From Rhodopila sp. (GTDB taxonomy: Bacteria > Pseudomonadota > Alphaproteobacteria > Acetobacterales > Acetobacteraceae): a stretch of DNA of 34,583 bases. The position numbers were made by a program, and so were the translations under genes. The DNA is taken from NCBI GenBank assembly GCA_031291715.1, contig JARLIN010000331.1, positions 1 to 34,583 on the forward strand. Reading direction: 5' to 3'. Below, one piece after another: positions 24,355 to 34,255 of this stretch. Numbering within the stretch: position 1 is the stretch's first letter; every line of letters begins with the position of its first letter. Below the pieces are notes generated by a model. It was not told the DNA's origin and did not search any database. It was given only the letters and a program-made list of their open reading frames with translations.

Positions 24355-25194
24355 ATGGAGAATACACTGGTACCGCGGGGCTGGCCAAAGGGCCGGCCGT
24401 TGGCCGTCTCGGTCAGCATCATGCTGGAGGGCTGGGCCGCCCCCGACGCGCCGGGGATCGGACCGATGGGCAACCCGCTGAGACCGGGCGTGGTCGATCT
24501 GCAAGGACGTTCCTGGGCGGACTATGGCGCGAAGGTTGGGGCGTGGCGGCTATTGGACCTCTTGGACCGGGAAGAGACGCGTGCGGTGTTCTACACCTCC
24601 GGCGTGGTGGCGGAGCAGTATCCGGCCCTGCCGGCGGCGATCGCGGGGCGGGGGCATAGCGTCGCCGCGCATGGCTGGAGCCAGGGCACCCTGCCCGCCT
24701 ATGTGACGCATGAGCAGGAAGCCGCCGATATCGCACGGTGCGTGGACATTATCACCGCAACCGCCGGCTCCGCGCCCTCGGGTTGGCTCAGTCCGCGCTG
24801 CACGCCGAGCGCGGTGACGTCGGATCTGCTCGCGGCACAAGGATTCAAGTTTCACGCGGAAATGTTCGATTCCGATCTGCCCTACCGGATCGAGACACCA
24901 TCCGGGTCGTTGATCGGCGTGCCGTTCACGATGGAGGTGAACGATATGCCGCTCTATGTCCGGTTTGGGAACGAGCCCGATGCGTTCACGCGGACGTTGA
25001 CGAAAATCGTCGAGGGGTGGCCGCGGCTTGGAAGCCCTTATGCCTGCCTGGATATCACGCTGCATGCGCATGTTTTCGGCCGGCCCTACGGGGCTCTGGC
25101 GTTCCTCGATTCACTCGCCGTCGTGAAGCGCAGCCCGCACTGCTGGCTGACGAACCACGAGGCGTTGGCTGGTTTGTGGAGTGACCGGTCGTAG
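24355..25194 (+). CDS. Polysaccharide deacetylase (NodB/PuuE-like) family protein
   Basis: 279 residues, no signal peptide. The NodB-type barrel is recognisable from LAVSVSIMLEGWAAPDAPGI at the N-terminus, the strand TRAVFYTSGVVAEQYPALPA, RGHSVAAHGWSQGTLPAYVT (metal-site histidines expected here), SGWLSPRCTPSAVTSDLLAA, and CLDITLHAHVFGRPYGALAF. At the first motif a Glu (E25) occupies the place where peptidoglycan deacetylases have the catalytic Asp, as in PuuE/allantoinase-like members. A small-molecule amidohydrolase role is therefore as likely as polysaccharide deacetylation. GAGGGAT lies directly upstream of the ATG. No purine-catabolism gene is adjacent. The substrate is unknown. Confidence 0.8.
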   Translation: MENTLVPRGWPKGRPLAVSVSIMLEGWAAPDAPGIGPMGNPLRPGVVDLQGRSWADYGAKVGAWRLLDLLDREETRAVFYTSGVVAEQYPALPAAIAGRGHSVAAHGWSQGTLPAYVTHEQEAADIARCVDIITATAGSAPSGWLSPRCTPSAVTSDLLAAQGFKFHAEMFDSDLPYRIETPSGSLIGVPFTMEVNDMPLYVRFGNEPDAFTRTLTKIVEGWPRLGSPYACLDITLHAHVFGRPYGALAFLDSLAVVKRSPHCWLTNHEALAGLWSDRS

Positions 25195-25414
25195 GGTCGA
25201 TGACCCTGTGCCCCGGCGGATTACGGTCTTCGCGCGGTGGCCAAGGAAGCCGGAGCATGACAGAGGGGAAGAAAGCCAGGCAAGTTCCGTGCGCACCAAT
25301 CCGGGCAACGTCTCTGCGAATAGGGCAGGATTGACGTAATAAAATTTCGCGATCAGCGACCCGCACGAAACGATATCCGCCCGCACCACCCCTTGTATAT
25401 CGGCACGACAAGCG
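25195..25414. other. Non-coding gap between the deacetylase gene and pdhA
   Basis: No gene or repeat is recognised here. A minus-strand open frame runs through it but resembles nothing and has no start signal. Together with the palindrome at 25415-25435 this forms the upstream region of the pyruvate dehydrogenase operon. Confidence 0.35.
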
Positions 25415-25435
25415 GTTAACCAAATTGTGGTTAAC
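25415..25435. promoter_or_regulatory. Palindrome upstream of pdhA (candidate operator)
   Basis: GTTAACCA and TGGTTAAC are separated by AATTG, a perfect 8-bp inverted repeat about 115 bases before the pdhA start, in a locally AT-richer stretch. The short spacer and AT-rich arms look like a regulator-binding site rather than a terminator. No regulator is named. Confidence 0.45.
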
Positions 25436-25550
25436 AGACACTATTGCGTTGCGCCATCAACGTTTTCTGCCCCCCAGCGCTTGTCGAACCAATCGTTATG
25501 CCGCTACTCACCGCCGGGTAGCACTCGCAACCGAAGCAGGAGACGTCGAT

Positions 25551-26561
25551 ATGGCGCAGGCGGCCGAGGCAAGAAAACGCGGCAAGACCAAGGAAAAGGC
25601 GGTGGATCGGGAGACGCTGCTGAAGGCGTACCGCACCATGCTGCTCATCCGCCGCTTCGAGGAAAAGGCCGGCCAGCTTTACGGCATGGGCCTCATTGGC
25701 GGTTTCTGTCACCTCTATATCGGCCAGGAAGCGGTCGTCGTCGGCATGCAGGCGGCGATCGGCGATGGCGACGAGGTCATTACCTCCTACCGGGATCACG
25801 GCCATATGCTCGCCTGCGGGATGGACGCCCGCGGTGTGATGGCGGAGCTGACGGGCCGTTCCGGCGGATATTCGCACGGCAAGGGCGGCTCCATGCACAT
25901 GTTCAGCAAGGAGAAGAATTTCTTCGGTGGGCACGGCATCGTCGGCGCGCAGGTCAGCCTGGGCATTGGGCTGGCATTCAGCAACATGTATCGCGGCAAT
26001 GACCGGGTTTCGCTGACGTACTTCGGTGAAGGCGCCTCGAACCAGGGCCAGGTGTTCGAAAGCTTCAACCTGGCCGCGCTGATGAAGCTGCCGGTGGTGT
26101 TCGTCATCGAGAACAACAAGTACGGCATGGGCACCTCGGTGGAGCGGGCATCCGCCAGCCAAGACCTTTCCAAGAACGGCGTGCCCTGGGGCATTCCGGG
26201 CATGCAGGTCGATGGCATGGATGTGCTTGCGGTCAAGGAGGCCGCGGACCAGGCGGTCGCGGCGTGCCGCGCGGGCAAGGGGCCATTCCTGCTGGAGGTG
26301 AAGACGTACCGGTATCGGGGTCACTCGATGTCCGACCCGGCGAAGTATCGCACCCGTGAAGAGGTGCAGATGATGCGCACCCAACATGACTGCATCGAGA
26401 ACGCGCGCCACAGCCTGGAAGCGCTGGATGTCGAGGAGAAGGTGTTCAAGACGATCGACGACGAGATCAAGGGGATCGTCCAGGACGCCGCCGACTTCGC
26501 GCAAAGCAGTCCGGAGCCGGAGCTGTCCGAGCTCTATACCGACGTGTTGCTGGAGGGCTGA
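25551..26561 (+). CDS. pdhA: Pyruvate dehydrogenase E1 component, alpha subunit
   Basis: 336 residues. E1-alpha marks are LIRRFEEKAGQLYGMGLIGG, FCHLYIGQEAVVVGMQ, YRDHGHMLACGMDARGVMAE, HGIVGAQVSLGIGLAFSN, and the ThDP/Mg motif FGEGASNQGQVFESFNLAAL ending in VIENNKYGMGT. The phosphorylation-loop equivalent YRYRGHSMSDPAKYRTREEV is conserved. With pdhB it decarboxylates pyruvate and acetylates the E2 lipoyl group. ATG 25551 has AGGAG about nine bases upstream; the basic N-terminal 18 residues are a usual alphaproteobacterial extension. pdhB follows after three bases. The motif reads GEG rather than GDG, a conservative change in the Mg-binding acid. Confidence 0.95.
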   Translation: MAQAAEARKRGKTKEKAVDRETLLKAYRTMLLIRRFEEKAGQLYGMGLIGGFCHLYIGQEAVVVGMQAAIGDGDEVITSYRDHGHMLACGMDARGVMAELTGRSGGYSHGKGGSMHMFSKEKNFFGGHGIVGAQVSLGIGLAFSNMYRGNDRVSLTYFGEGASNQGQVFESFNLAALMKLPVVFVIENNKYGMGTSVERASASQDLSKNGVPWGIPGMQVDGMDVLAVKEAADQAVAACRAGKGPFLLEVKTYRYRGHSMSDPAKYRTREEVQMMRTQHDCIENARHSLEALDVEEKVFKTIDDEIKGIVQDAADFAQSSPEPELSELYTDVLLEG

Positions 26562-26564
26562 ACG

Positions 26565-27917
<1,353 letters not shown>

Positions 27918-27932
27918 CCGGGGGGTTCAACC

Positions 27933-29231
27933 ATGGCCACGAATATCCTGATGCCGGCGCTGAGCCCGACGATGACCGAGGGCACGCTTGCCCGTTGGTT
28001 GAAGAAGGAAGGCGATCAGATCAAAGCCGGCGATGTGATCGCCGAGATTGAGACCGACAAGGCGACCATGGAGGTCGAGGCGGTCGATGAAGGGGTGCTG
28101 GGCAAAATCCTCGTCGAGGACGGCACGGCGAATGTGAAGGTGAACGCACCGATCGCGGTGCTGGTGGAGGCAGGGGAAGCGGTGCCGAGCGGTACGGCGG
28201 CGGCTGCACCTGCCCCGAAGCCGGCCGCTGCTCCCGCAGCGCAACCGGCGGCGCCGAAGCCGGCGGCAGCGCCGGCGCTGGTTGCCGATGGTCACGTTCT
28301 GTCGGGCGACCGCGTTATCGCCTCGCCCCTCGCCCGGCGCATGGCGCTCCAGGCCGGGATCGACTTGTCGGGCTTGAAGGGTACCGGGCCAAACGGCCGG
28401 ATCGTGCGGGCGGATATCGAGGCGGTTCAGAAGGGCGGCGCGCCGGCCCCGGTTGCTGCTCCGGTTGCTGCCCCAATGGTCGCGCCTGCCGCCGCGCCGG
28501 TGGCCAAGGCGGCCGCGCCGGCGATCACCGCGCCGCACAAGCTGGTGCCGCACACCAGCATGCGGAAGGTCATCGCACGGCGGCTGACCGAGGCGAAATC
28601 GACCATCCCGCACTTCTATGTGTCGATGGATATCGAGATCGATGCGATGATCGGTCTGCTGAACCAGTTGAACGCGAAGGCGCCGAAAGAAGGCCCTGGC
28701 GCGTATCTGATCACCATCAACGACATGGTGATCAAGGCGACGGCTGCGACGTTGCGGAAGGTGCCGACGGTCAACGCAAGCTGGACCGACGACGGCATGG
28801 TTTTTTACGACGACGTCGACATCAGTGTCGCGGTCTCCATTCCCGATGGGTTGATCACGCCGATCATCCGGCAAGCGGACACGAAGGGCCTGGCTACGAT
28901 CAGCCGGGAGATGAAGGATCTGGCGGGACGTGCCCGCGCCGGGAAGTTGAAGCCCGAGGAATTCCAGGGCGGCGGGTTCTCGATCTCCAACATGGGGATG
29001 TTCGGGGTTTCGGAGTTCTCCGCCATCATCAACCCTCCCCAGGGGGCGATCCTGGCCGTCGCGGCGGGCCGCAAGCGGCCGGTCGTGAATAAGGACGGCG
29101 AGCTGGCGGTCGCGACGGTGATGACCTGTACGCTATCGGTGGATCACCGGGTCGTGGACGGGGCGCTCGGGGCGCAGTGGCTGCGGGCGTTCAAGCAGGT
29201 GGTCGAGGATCCGTTGAGTTTGCTGCTTTAG
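27933..29231 (+). CDS. pdhC: Dihydrolipoamide acetyltransferase, pyruvate dehydrogenase E2
   Basis: 432 residues. One lipoyl domain (1 to about 80, K43 in [18 protein letters not shown]) is followed by an Ala/Pro linker. Next is the peripheral-subunit-binding domain ([39 protein letters not shown]), a second Ala/Pro linker, and the catalytic domain from [20 protein letters not shown]. The active-site motif is [14 protein letters not shown] with H405 and D409. It forms the core of the complex and transfers the acetyl group to CoA. GGGGGG lies about 10 bases before the ATG. The lipoyl domain is nearly the same as in pdhB. The operon continues past an antisense GIY-YIG gene to lpd. Confidence 0.95.
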   Translation: MATNILMPALSPTMTEGTLARWLKKEGDQIKAGDVIAEIETDKATMEVEAVDEGVLGKILVEDGTANVKVNAPIAVLVEAGEAVPSGTAAAAPAPKPAAAPAAQPAAPKPAAAPALVADGHVLSGDRVIASPLARRMALQAGIDLSGLKGTGPNGRIVRADIEAVQKGGAPAPVAAPVAAPMVAPAAAPVAKAAAPAITAPHKLVPHTSMRKVIARRLTEAKSTIPHFYVSMDIEIDAMIGLLNQLNAKAPKEGPGAYLITINDMVIKATAATLRKVPTVNASWTDDGMVFYDDVDISVAVSIPDGLITPIIRQADTKGLATISREMKDLAGRARAGKLKPEEFQGGGFSISNMGMFGVSEFSAIINPPQGAILAVAAGRKRPVVNKDGELAVATVMTCTLSVDHRVVDGALGAQWLRAFKQVVEDPLSLLL

Positions 29232-29349
29232 GGGTGTGGTGAGGGCGGCGCCTCCATGGAAGCGCTGGATGAGACCCTGCGCCGTTCTTGTCGTGCGTCG
29301 TGGCGCTCCCTTGTGTCGCGATACTCCCCTCGGTCGTGGCTCCCCCATG

Positions 29350-29386
29350 TGTCATGGCCGGGCTTGGCCCGGCCACCCACGACTTT
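29350..29386. repeat. Left arm of a perfect 37-nt inverted repeat
   Basis: TGTCATGGCCGGGCTTGGCC continuing to CACCCACGACTTT is the exact reverse complement of 29755-29791. The arm itself holds a hairpin, TGGCCGGGC / GCCCGGCCA around TTG. It touches the stop codon of the GIY-YIG gene. The bases 29232-29349 between pdhC and this arm show nothing else. Confidence 0.9.
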
Positions 29387-29672
29387 ACATCAGCCCGGCC
29401 GAAAGATCGTCCCACTCGGGGTTCCCCGCGACAATCAACCGGACTTTCCATGCTCTGGGCCAACGCTTGAGGCTCGTTTCGCGTTGAATAGCAGTGCGCA
29501 TGTCGCCGTGGGTCTCGCAGTAAACCAGGCGGTGAAGCTTGTACCGACTTGTGAAGGTCGATCCGATACCGGCCTGGTGCTCTCTAACACGGCGTGTAAG
29601 ATCACTCGTTACGCCGAGGTACAGCGTCCCGTTTGGACGATTCGTCAGGATGTAAATCCAGCCGACTGGCAT
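29385..29672 (-). CDS. GIY-YIG nuclease-domain protein (YhbQ/UPF0213-like)
   Basis: 95 residues, a single GIY-YIG domain. The paired motif reads GWIYILTNRPNGTLYLGVTS (W-I-Y in place of GIY; Y18-L-G for YIG). It is followed by the catalytic-type Arg in SDLTRRVREHQAGIGSTFT, and by ERETSLKRW-like IQRETSLKRWPRAWKVRLI with E65 as the metal ligand. Small stand-alone members of this family are of unknown or DNA-repair-like function. The gene is antisense to the pdh operon. Its TAA stop overlaps the left arm of a 37-nt inverted repeat, and the right arm lies 82 bases upstream of its start. This suggests that the gene and its repeats moved in together. No strong ribosome-binding site is seen. Confidence 0.82.
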   Translation of the reverse strand: MPVGWIYILTNRPNGTLYLGVTSDLTRRVREHQAGIGSTFTSRYKLHRLVYCETHGDMRTAIQRETSLKRWPRAWKVRLIVAGNPEWDDLSAGLM

Positions 29673-29754
29673 GGTCTGGACGTTACAGGCGGAAGGTTAA
29701 GAAAGGGTTTACAGCCCCCCCTCTCTAGACATTCTAACGCGGGCCAGGCTTTCA

Positions 29755-29791
29755 AAGTCGTGGGTGGCCGGGCCAAGCCCGGCCATGACAC
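29755..29791. repeat. Right arm of a perfect 37-nt inverted repeat
   Basis: AAAGTCGTGGGTGGCCGGGC continuing to AAGCCCGGCCATGACA is the exact reverse complement of 29350-29386. The two arms bracket the GIY-YIG gene. The remaining bases up to the GNAT gene show no other feature. Confidence 0.9.
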
Positions 29792-29917
29792 GAACAGAAA
29801 GCCGGACCATGACGATAGTAAGAGGTCGAGCCGGCCTGACCATTCTCCACTCCCCCCTCATCCCGAGACGTATCGTGCTCCGCTTGCCCCCTGCCGCGTA
29901 TGGGGATCGGCCCAGAC

Positions 29918-30415
29918 ATGACACCTAGCGTCACCCTCCGCCCCGCACGCCCCGACGACACCCCGGACATCCTGCGCCTGATCCGCGCCCTGGCCGACTA
30001 CGAACGCCTGGCCGATGAGGTCACCGCCACCGAACACGACTTGCACGAGGCCCTGTTCGCCCCCCGGCCCCATGCCCACGCCATCCTCGCGGAAACAGCC
30101 GGAAAACCCGTCGGCCTCGCGCTGTTCTATTACACATTCAGCACGTTCAAGGCGCGGCCGAACATCTTCCTCGAAGACCTGTTCGTCGAACCCGCCCATC
30201 GTGGCACTGGCATCGGCCTTGCGCTGATGCGCACCCTCGCACAGCGGGCGGTCGCGGAAAACTGCCGCCGCATCGAATGGCGCGTGCTCAACTGGAACCA
30301 ACCTTCGATCGATTTCTACCAACGGATCGGTGCCGAACCGATCGACGACTGGCACACACGACAACTCGGCGGCGACGCCCTCGTCTCCCTGGCGCAAGGA
30401 ACCTCCCATGGCTGA
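29918..30415 (+). CDS. GNAT acetyltransferase, diamine/thialysine N-acetyltransferase-like
   Basis: 165 residues from ATG 29918 (an ATG at 29900 would add six). The fold marks are VTLRPARPDDTPDILRLIRA at the N-terminus, FYYTFSTFKARPNIFLEDLF, and the acetyl-CoA-binding VEPAHRGTGIGLALMRTLAQ (R/Q-x-x-G-x-G/A). The C-terminal strand is RIEWRVLNWNQPSIDFYQRI with the conserved Asn and Tyr. The 'TFxxxPNIFLEDLFV' string is typical of the spermidine/thialysine acetyltransferase subgroup. The last eight bases overlap the lpd start, so it is cotranslated with lpd. A link between polyamine acetylation and pyruvate dehydrogenase is not evident; the association may be only operonic. Confidence 0.85.
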   Translation: MTPSVTLRPARPDDTPDILRLIRALADYERLADEVTATEHDLHEALFAPRPHAHAILAETAGKPVGLALFYYTFSTFKARPNIFLEDLFVEPAHRGTGIGLALMRTLAQRAVAENCRRIEWRVLNWNQPSIDFYQRIGAEPIDDWHTRQLGGDALVSLAQGTSHG

Positions 30416-31808
30416 CCAAGCATTCGACCTGATCGTCCTCGGCGGCGGCCCCGGCGGCTATGTCGCCGCCATCCGCGCCGCTCAACTCGGAATGAAAACC
30501 GCCGTCGTGGAGCGGGAGAATCTGGGCGGCATCTGCCTGAACTGGGGCTGCATCCCGACCAAGGCGCTGCTGCGCACCAGCGAGATCAACCATCTGCTGC
30601 ATCATCTGCCCGACTTCGGCTTCGCCGCCGTGGAACCGAAATTCGACATCGAAAAAGTGGTGAAACGTTCGCGCGGCGTGGCCAAGCAACTGTCGTCGGG
30701 CGTCGCGCATCTGTTGCGCAAGAACAAGGTCACCGTATTCGACGGCGCCGGCAAGCTGGCCGGAAAGCAGACTGTGTCCGTAACGAAAGATGGCAAGGAC
30801 GTCGCGACGCTGAAAGCGCCGCACATCATCCTCGCGACCGGCGCCCGCGCGCGCCAGCTTCCCGGCATCGAGGCCGACGGCAAGTTGATCTGGTCCTACA
30901 GAGAGGCCATGGTCCCAACCATGTTCCCGAAATCGCTGCTGGTGATCGGCTCCGGCGCGATCGGAATCGAATTCGCCAGCTTCTACCTCAATATGGGCGC
31001 GCAGGTGACGGTGGTTGAAGTCCTGCCCCGCGTCCTGCCGGTCGAAGACGAGGAAATCTCCGCCTTCGCCCACAAGGCGTTCGAAAAGCAGGGCATGAAG
31101 ATCTTTACCAACGCCGCGGTGAAGGGCGTCAAGAAAGGCGCCGACAACGTCACCGTAACGGTCGAATCCGGCGGCAAGAGCCAGGAGATCACCGTCGATC
31201 GCGTGATCTCGGCCGTCGGGATCGTCGGCAACGTCGAGAACATCGGGTTGGAAGGCACGGGGGTCAAAGTCGATCGCACCCATGTCGTGATCGATGAATA
31301 CTGCCGCACGGGCGAACCCGGGGTCTATGCCATCGGCGACCTGGCCGGCCCCCCTTGGCTGGCCCACAAGGCCAGTCACGAGGGCGTTATCTGTGTCGAG
31401 AAGATCGCCGGCCTGAACGACGTCCATCCGATGGACGTTCTCAACATCCCCGGCTGCACCTACTGCCGGCCGCAGGTGGCCTCGGTCGGGCTGACCGAAG
31501 CCAGGGCCAAGGAAGAGGGGCATGAGGTCAAGGTCGGCCGCTTCCCCTTCATCGGCAACGGCAAGGCCATTGCCATGGGCGAGCCGGACGGGATGGTGAA
31601 AACCGTGTTCGACGCCAAGACCGGCGAACTCCTGGGCGCGCACATGATCGGCGCGGAGGTCACCGAGATGATCCAGGGTTACACCATCGCCCGGACCTTG
31701 GAATCAACGGAAGCCGAGCTGATGCACACGGTCTTCCCGCATCCGACGATCAGCGAGACGATGCATGAGGCGGTGCTGGACGCCTACAAGCGGGCGATTC
31801 ATTTCTGA
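30408..31808 (+). CDS. lpd: Dihydrolipoyl dehydrogenase (E3)
   Basis: 466 residues. The FAD-binding start is FDLIVLGGGPGGYVAAIRAA, and the redox disulfide is GGICLNWGCIPTKALLRTSE (C43, C48). The NAD-binding motif is LLVIGSGAIGIEFASFYLNM, and YAIGDLAGPPWLAHKASHEG is the second FAD site. The C-terminal active-site pair is in FPHPTISETMHEA (H445, E450). No N-terminal lipoyl domain is fused. It reoxidises the dihydrolipoyl groups of the E2 and E1-beta lipoyl domains with NAD. AAGGA precedes ATG 30408, which lies inside the acetyltransferase gene. With pdhABC upstream it completes the pyruvate dehydrogenase set. Confidence 0.95.
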   Translation: MADQAFDLIVLGGGPGGYVAAIRAAQLGMKTAVVERENLGGICLNWGCIPTKALLRTSEINHLLHHLPDFGFAAVEPKFDIEKVVKRSRGVAKQLSSGVAHLLRKNKVTVFDGAGKLAGKQTVSVTKDGKDVATLKAPHIILATGARARQLPGIEADGKLIWSYREAMVPTMFPKSLLVIGSGAIGIEFASFYLNMGAQVTVVEVLPRVLPVEDEEISAFAHKAFEKQGMKIFTNAAVKGVKKGADNVTVTVESGGKSQEITVDRVISAVGIVGNVENIGLEGTGVKVDRTHVVIDEYCRTGEPGVYAIGDLAGPPWLAHKASHEGVICVEKIAGLNDVHPMDVLNIPGCTYCRPQVASVGLTEARAKEEGHEVKVGRFPFIGNGKAIAMGEPDGMVKTVFDAKTGELLGAHMIGAEVTEMIQGYTIARTLESTEAELMHTVFPHPTISETMHEAVLDAYKRAIHF

Positions 31809-31815
31809 CGCACAT

Positions 31816-31841
31816 TGACGCCAACGGGGACGCTGGCGTCA
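31816..31841 (+). terminator. Hairpin after lpd
   Basis: TGACGCCA and TGGCGTCA pair around a 10-base loop, seven bases after the lpd stop. No T-run follows, so it is a weak or factor-assisted terminator candidate for the pdh-lpd transcript. Confidence 0.55.
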
Positions 31842-31909
31842 GACCGCCCCGGTCGCCTGGCCCGGACCTGGACCAACCGGCGAAAACTGCCCCTTAGCCA
31901 TCCCCTGCC

Positions 31910-31990
31910 GTCATAGCCCGGCGACAGTCCGGGCCATCTGAACCAGCACCTTACCGTCGCAGATGGCCCGGACTCTCGCCGGGCTATGAC
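31910..31990. repeat. REP/BIME-like inverted pair, copy 3
   Basis: GTCATAGCCCGGCGACAGTC and, inverted, TGGCCCGGACTCTCGCCGGG close on each other across a 30-base link that contains ACCAGCACC. This is the inverse of the link in copy 2. Each half can form its own hairpin and the halves can pair with each other. It lies in the gap between lpd and the kdp operon. Confidence 0.75.
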
Positions 31991-32034
31991 GAGGGCGCAG
32001 CATCACCCTCTTTCGCCGGTCGGCCTAATATCAG

Positions 32035-32147
32035 TTCGCGCAAGGACTGACACGCCGGCCGCTGCCCCATGGTCATCATGGCCGGACCTGATCCGGCCGT
32101 GATCTGGAGGGAACCGGCAGAGAGTCGCCGTCAACGTGACCTGGTAT
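32035..32147. repeat. Intergenic repeat, type 2, copy B
   Basis: Matches 24153-24313 in two blocks: GCAAGGACTGACACGCCGGC to CATGGCCGGAC, and GGAGGGAACCGGCAGAGAGT to CGTCAACGTGACCTGG. It has a shorter link of GTGATCT type between them. It contains a further small hairpin, GGCCGGA-CCTGA-TCCGGCC (32089-32099 region). No coding function is seen. Confidence 0.7.
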
Positions 32148-32175
32148 AACGCTCGCCCTTGACGGAAAGCATATA

Positions 32176-32211
32176 TGGGATTGCTATATCCCAGCCATGC
32201 AAGCCGCATGG
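32176..32211 (+). promoter_or_regulatory. Two palindromes upstream of the kdp genes
   Basis: TGGGAT-TGCTAT-ATCCCA (32176-32193) lies in a locally AT-rich stretch and is followed at once by the hairpin CCATGC-AAGCC-GCATGG (32195-32211). They are about 90-120 bases before the first kdp start. The first could be a regulator site (Kdp operons are usually controlled by KdpE); the second may form in the leader RNA. Inference from position only. Confidence 0.4.
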
Positions 32212-32299
32212 TTTCTATAGTAGTCGGGCTTTATCTCTCCCCTCGTGCTGAACGACTTTTTGGCCCACGCCCCGCGCGGCGGCCAAGGGAGCATAGCCT

Positions 32300-32383
32300 A
32301 TGCTTGACCTGACCTTCATCGCCACCGGCGCGGTCTTCCTGTTCGTCTGCGTCCTGTACGCCTTCGCCTGCGATCACCTGTGA
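32300..32383 (+). CDS. 27-residue membrane peptide preceding kdpF
   Basis: The peptide MLDLTFIATGAVFLFVCVLY-AFACDHL has a single membrane span and the ending 'CDHL'. This resembles the short 'ACDRL'-ending peptides that I recall upstream of kdpF in other proteobacterial kdp operons. AAGGGAGCA lies about nine bases before the ATG. The gene lies 10 bases before kdpF in the same direction. Its length is below usual annotation limits. It may be an accessory subunit of the Kdp complex, but no function is established from sequence. Confidence 0.65.
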   Translation: MLDLTFIATGAVFLFVCVLYAFACDHL

Positions 32384-32393
32384 GGACACCTCA

Positions 32394-32483
32394 ATGACCC
32401 TTGACTATGTCCTGGGCGGCTTGGTGACCGTCTTCCTGCTGGCCTACCTGATCGTCGCGCTGATCCGGCCCGAACGATTCTGA
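32394..32483 (+). CDS. kdpF: KdpF, small stabilising subunit of the K+ pump
   Basis: 29 residues: MTLDYVLGGLVTVFLLAYLI then VALIRPERF. One membrane span and the ending 'ALxRPE(R/K)F' are diagnostic of KdpF, which stabilises the KdpABC complex in lipid. GAGGACACC precedes the ATG. It lies 30 bases before kdpA. Confidence 0.88.
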   Translation: MTLDYVLGGLVTVFLLAYLIVALIRPERF

Positions 32484-32513
32484 GCCAGCCAACTTCTTCG
32501 GAAAACAGAAGCC

Positions 32514-34253
32514 ATGACAATCAATGGATGGCTGCAGGTCGCCTTGTACTGCGTCCTGCTCACGCTCCTCATCAAACCGCTGGGGGGTTACATGACGCGC
32601 GTCTTCGCCGGCGAGCGGACGTTGCTTTCCCCGGCGATCCGCCCCCTGGAACGCGGCCTCTACCGCCTGTCCGGCATCGATGAGGCGCAGGAACAGTACT
32701 GGGTCACCTATGCGATCGCCATGCTGGCGTTCACTTTCGCCGGCTTTGTGGTGCTGTATGCGCTGCAACGGCTACAGGCGATGCTGCCACTGAACCCGCA
32801 GAAGCTCGACGCGGTCTCGCCCGATCTGGCGTTCAACACGTCCGTGAGTTTCATAACGAACACGAACTGGCAGTCCTACACGCCGGAAACCACCATGAGC
32901 TACCTGGTGCAGATGGCCGGCCTGACGGTACACAACTTCCTCAGTGCCGCCACCGGCATCGCCCTGGCCATGGCGCTGATCCGCGGCTTCAGCCGCCGTT
33001 CGGCCAAAAGCGTCGGCAATTTCTGGGTCGATATGACCCGCTGCACGCTGTACATTTTGATGCCGATCTGTATCGTCGTCGGCCTTGTCATGGTCTGGCA
33101 GGGCGTGCCGGAGAACCTGTCCGCCTATACCGATGTCACAACGCTGGAAGGCGGCAAACAGGTCATCGCGCAGGGTCCCGTCGCCTCCCAGGAGGTGATC
33201 AAGATGCTGGGCACCAACGGCGGCGGCTTCTTCAACGCCAACTCCGCCCATCCGTTCGAGAACCCGAGTGCACTGACCAACCTGATCCAGATCCTGCTGA
33301 TCTTCTCGCTCGGGGCGGCGCTGACCAACGTGTTCGGCCGGATGGTCGGCAACCAGCGCCAGGGCTGGGCGATCTTCGCCGTCATGGCCGTCCTGTTCAT
33401 GGCCGGCACGGTCACGACCTACTGGGCCGAGGCCGCGGGCAACCCGCAATTCGCCGCCCTGCATGTCGACCAGGCCGCGTCTGCCCTGCAGGCCGGCGGC
33501 AACATGGAAGGCAAGGAGGTGCGGTTCGGCATCGCCAACTCGGCGCTGTTCACCACCATCACCACCGACGCGTCCTGCGGTGCCGTCAACAACATGCATG
33601 ACAGCCTGCTGCCGATCGCCGGCATGGTCCCGCTCGTCAACATCATGCTGGGCGAGATCATCTTCGGCGGCGTCGGCTCCGGCCTCTACGGCATGCTGCT
33701 GTTCGTCATCGTGGCGATGTTCGTCGCCGGCCTGATGGTCGGGCGCACGCCGGAATACCTGGGGAAGAAGCTGGAGGCGAAAGAGGTCAAGATGGCCATG
33801 CTGGGCATCCTGATCCTGCCGCTCTCGATGCTGGGCTTCACCGCTCTGGCGGCGGTGCTGCCGATCGGCACCGGGGCCACCAACAATGCCGGCCCGCACG
33901 GCTTCACCGAGATGCTCTACGCCTACGTCTCGGCCACCGGCAACAACGGCAGCGCCTTCGCCGGCCTGTCCGCCAACGTGCCGTTCTGGAACGACACGCT
34001 GGGGCTTGCGATGTTCGTCGGCCGCTTCCTGATGATCATCCCGATGCTGGCGATCGCCGGCTCGCTCGCCCGCAAGAAGATCGTGCCGATCTCAGCCGGC
34101 ACGTTCCCCACCGACGGCGGCTTGTTCGTCGGCCTGGTGGTGGGCGTGATCCTGATCACCGGCGGCCTGACCTTCCTTCCTTCCCTCGCCCTGGGGCCGA
34201 TCGTCGAGCACCTCTCGATGAACGCCGGCACCCTGTTCGACACGGGTAATTGA
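32514..34253 (+). CDS. kdpA: Potassium-transporting ATPase, K+-binding subunit A
   Basis: 579 residues, about ten membrane spans plus an N-terminal helix. The four selectivity-filter loops are visible: [60 protein letters not shown], and [20 protein letters not shown]. The intact set indicates a functional high-affinity K+ channel-like subunit. It passes K+ to the P-type ATPase KdpB for uptake under potassium limitation. Start ATG 32514 follows kdpF in the same operon. kdpB begins two bases after the stop. The length is close to the family norm (about 560-600). Confidence 0.95.
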   Translation: MTINGWLQVALYCVLLTLLIKPLGGYMTRVFAGERTLLSPAIRPLERGLYRLSGIDEAQEQYWVTYAIAMLAFTFAGFVVLYALQRLQAMLPLNPQKLDAVSPDLAFNTSVSFITNTNWQSYTPETTMSYLVQMAGLTVHNFLSAATGIALAMALIRGFSRRSAKSVGNFWVDMTRCTLYILMPICIVVGLVMVWQGVPENLSAYTDVTTLEGGKQVIAQGPVASQEVIKMLGTNGGGFFNANSAHPFENPSALTNLIQILLIFSLGAALTNVFGRMVGNQRQGWAIFAVMAVLFMAGTVTTYWAEAAGNPQFAALHVDQAASALQAGGNMEGKEVRFGIANSALFTTITTDASCGAVNNMHDSLLPIAGMVPLVNIMLGEIIFGGVGSGLYGMLLFVIVAMFVAGLMVGRTPEYLGKKLEAKEVKMAMLGILILPLSMLGFTALAAVLPIGTGATNNAGPHGFTEMLYAYVSATGNNGSAFAGLSANVPFWNDTLGLAMFVGRFLMIIPMLAIAGSLARKKIVPISAGTFPTDGGLFVGLVVGVILITGGLTFLPSLALGPIVEHLSMNAGTLFDTGN

Positions 34254-34255
34254 AC

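Noticed and set aside
30288-31643. Minus-strand open frame of 451 codons opposite lpd
   Set aside because: Asp/Gly/His-rich shadow of lpd with no domain.
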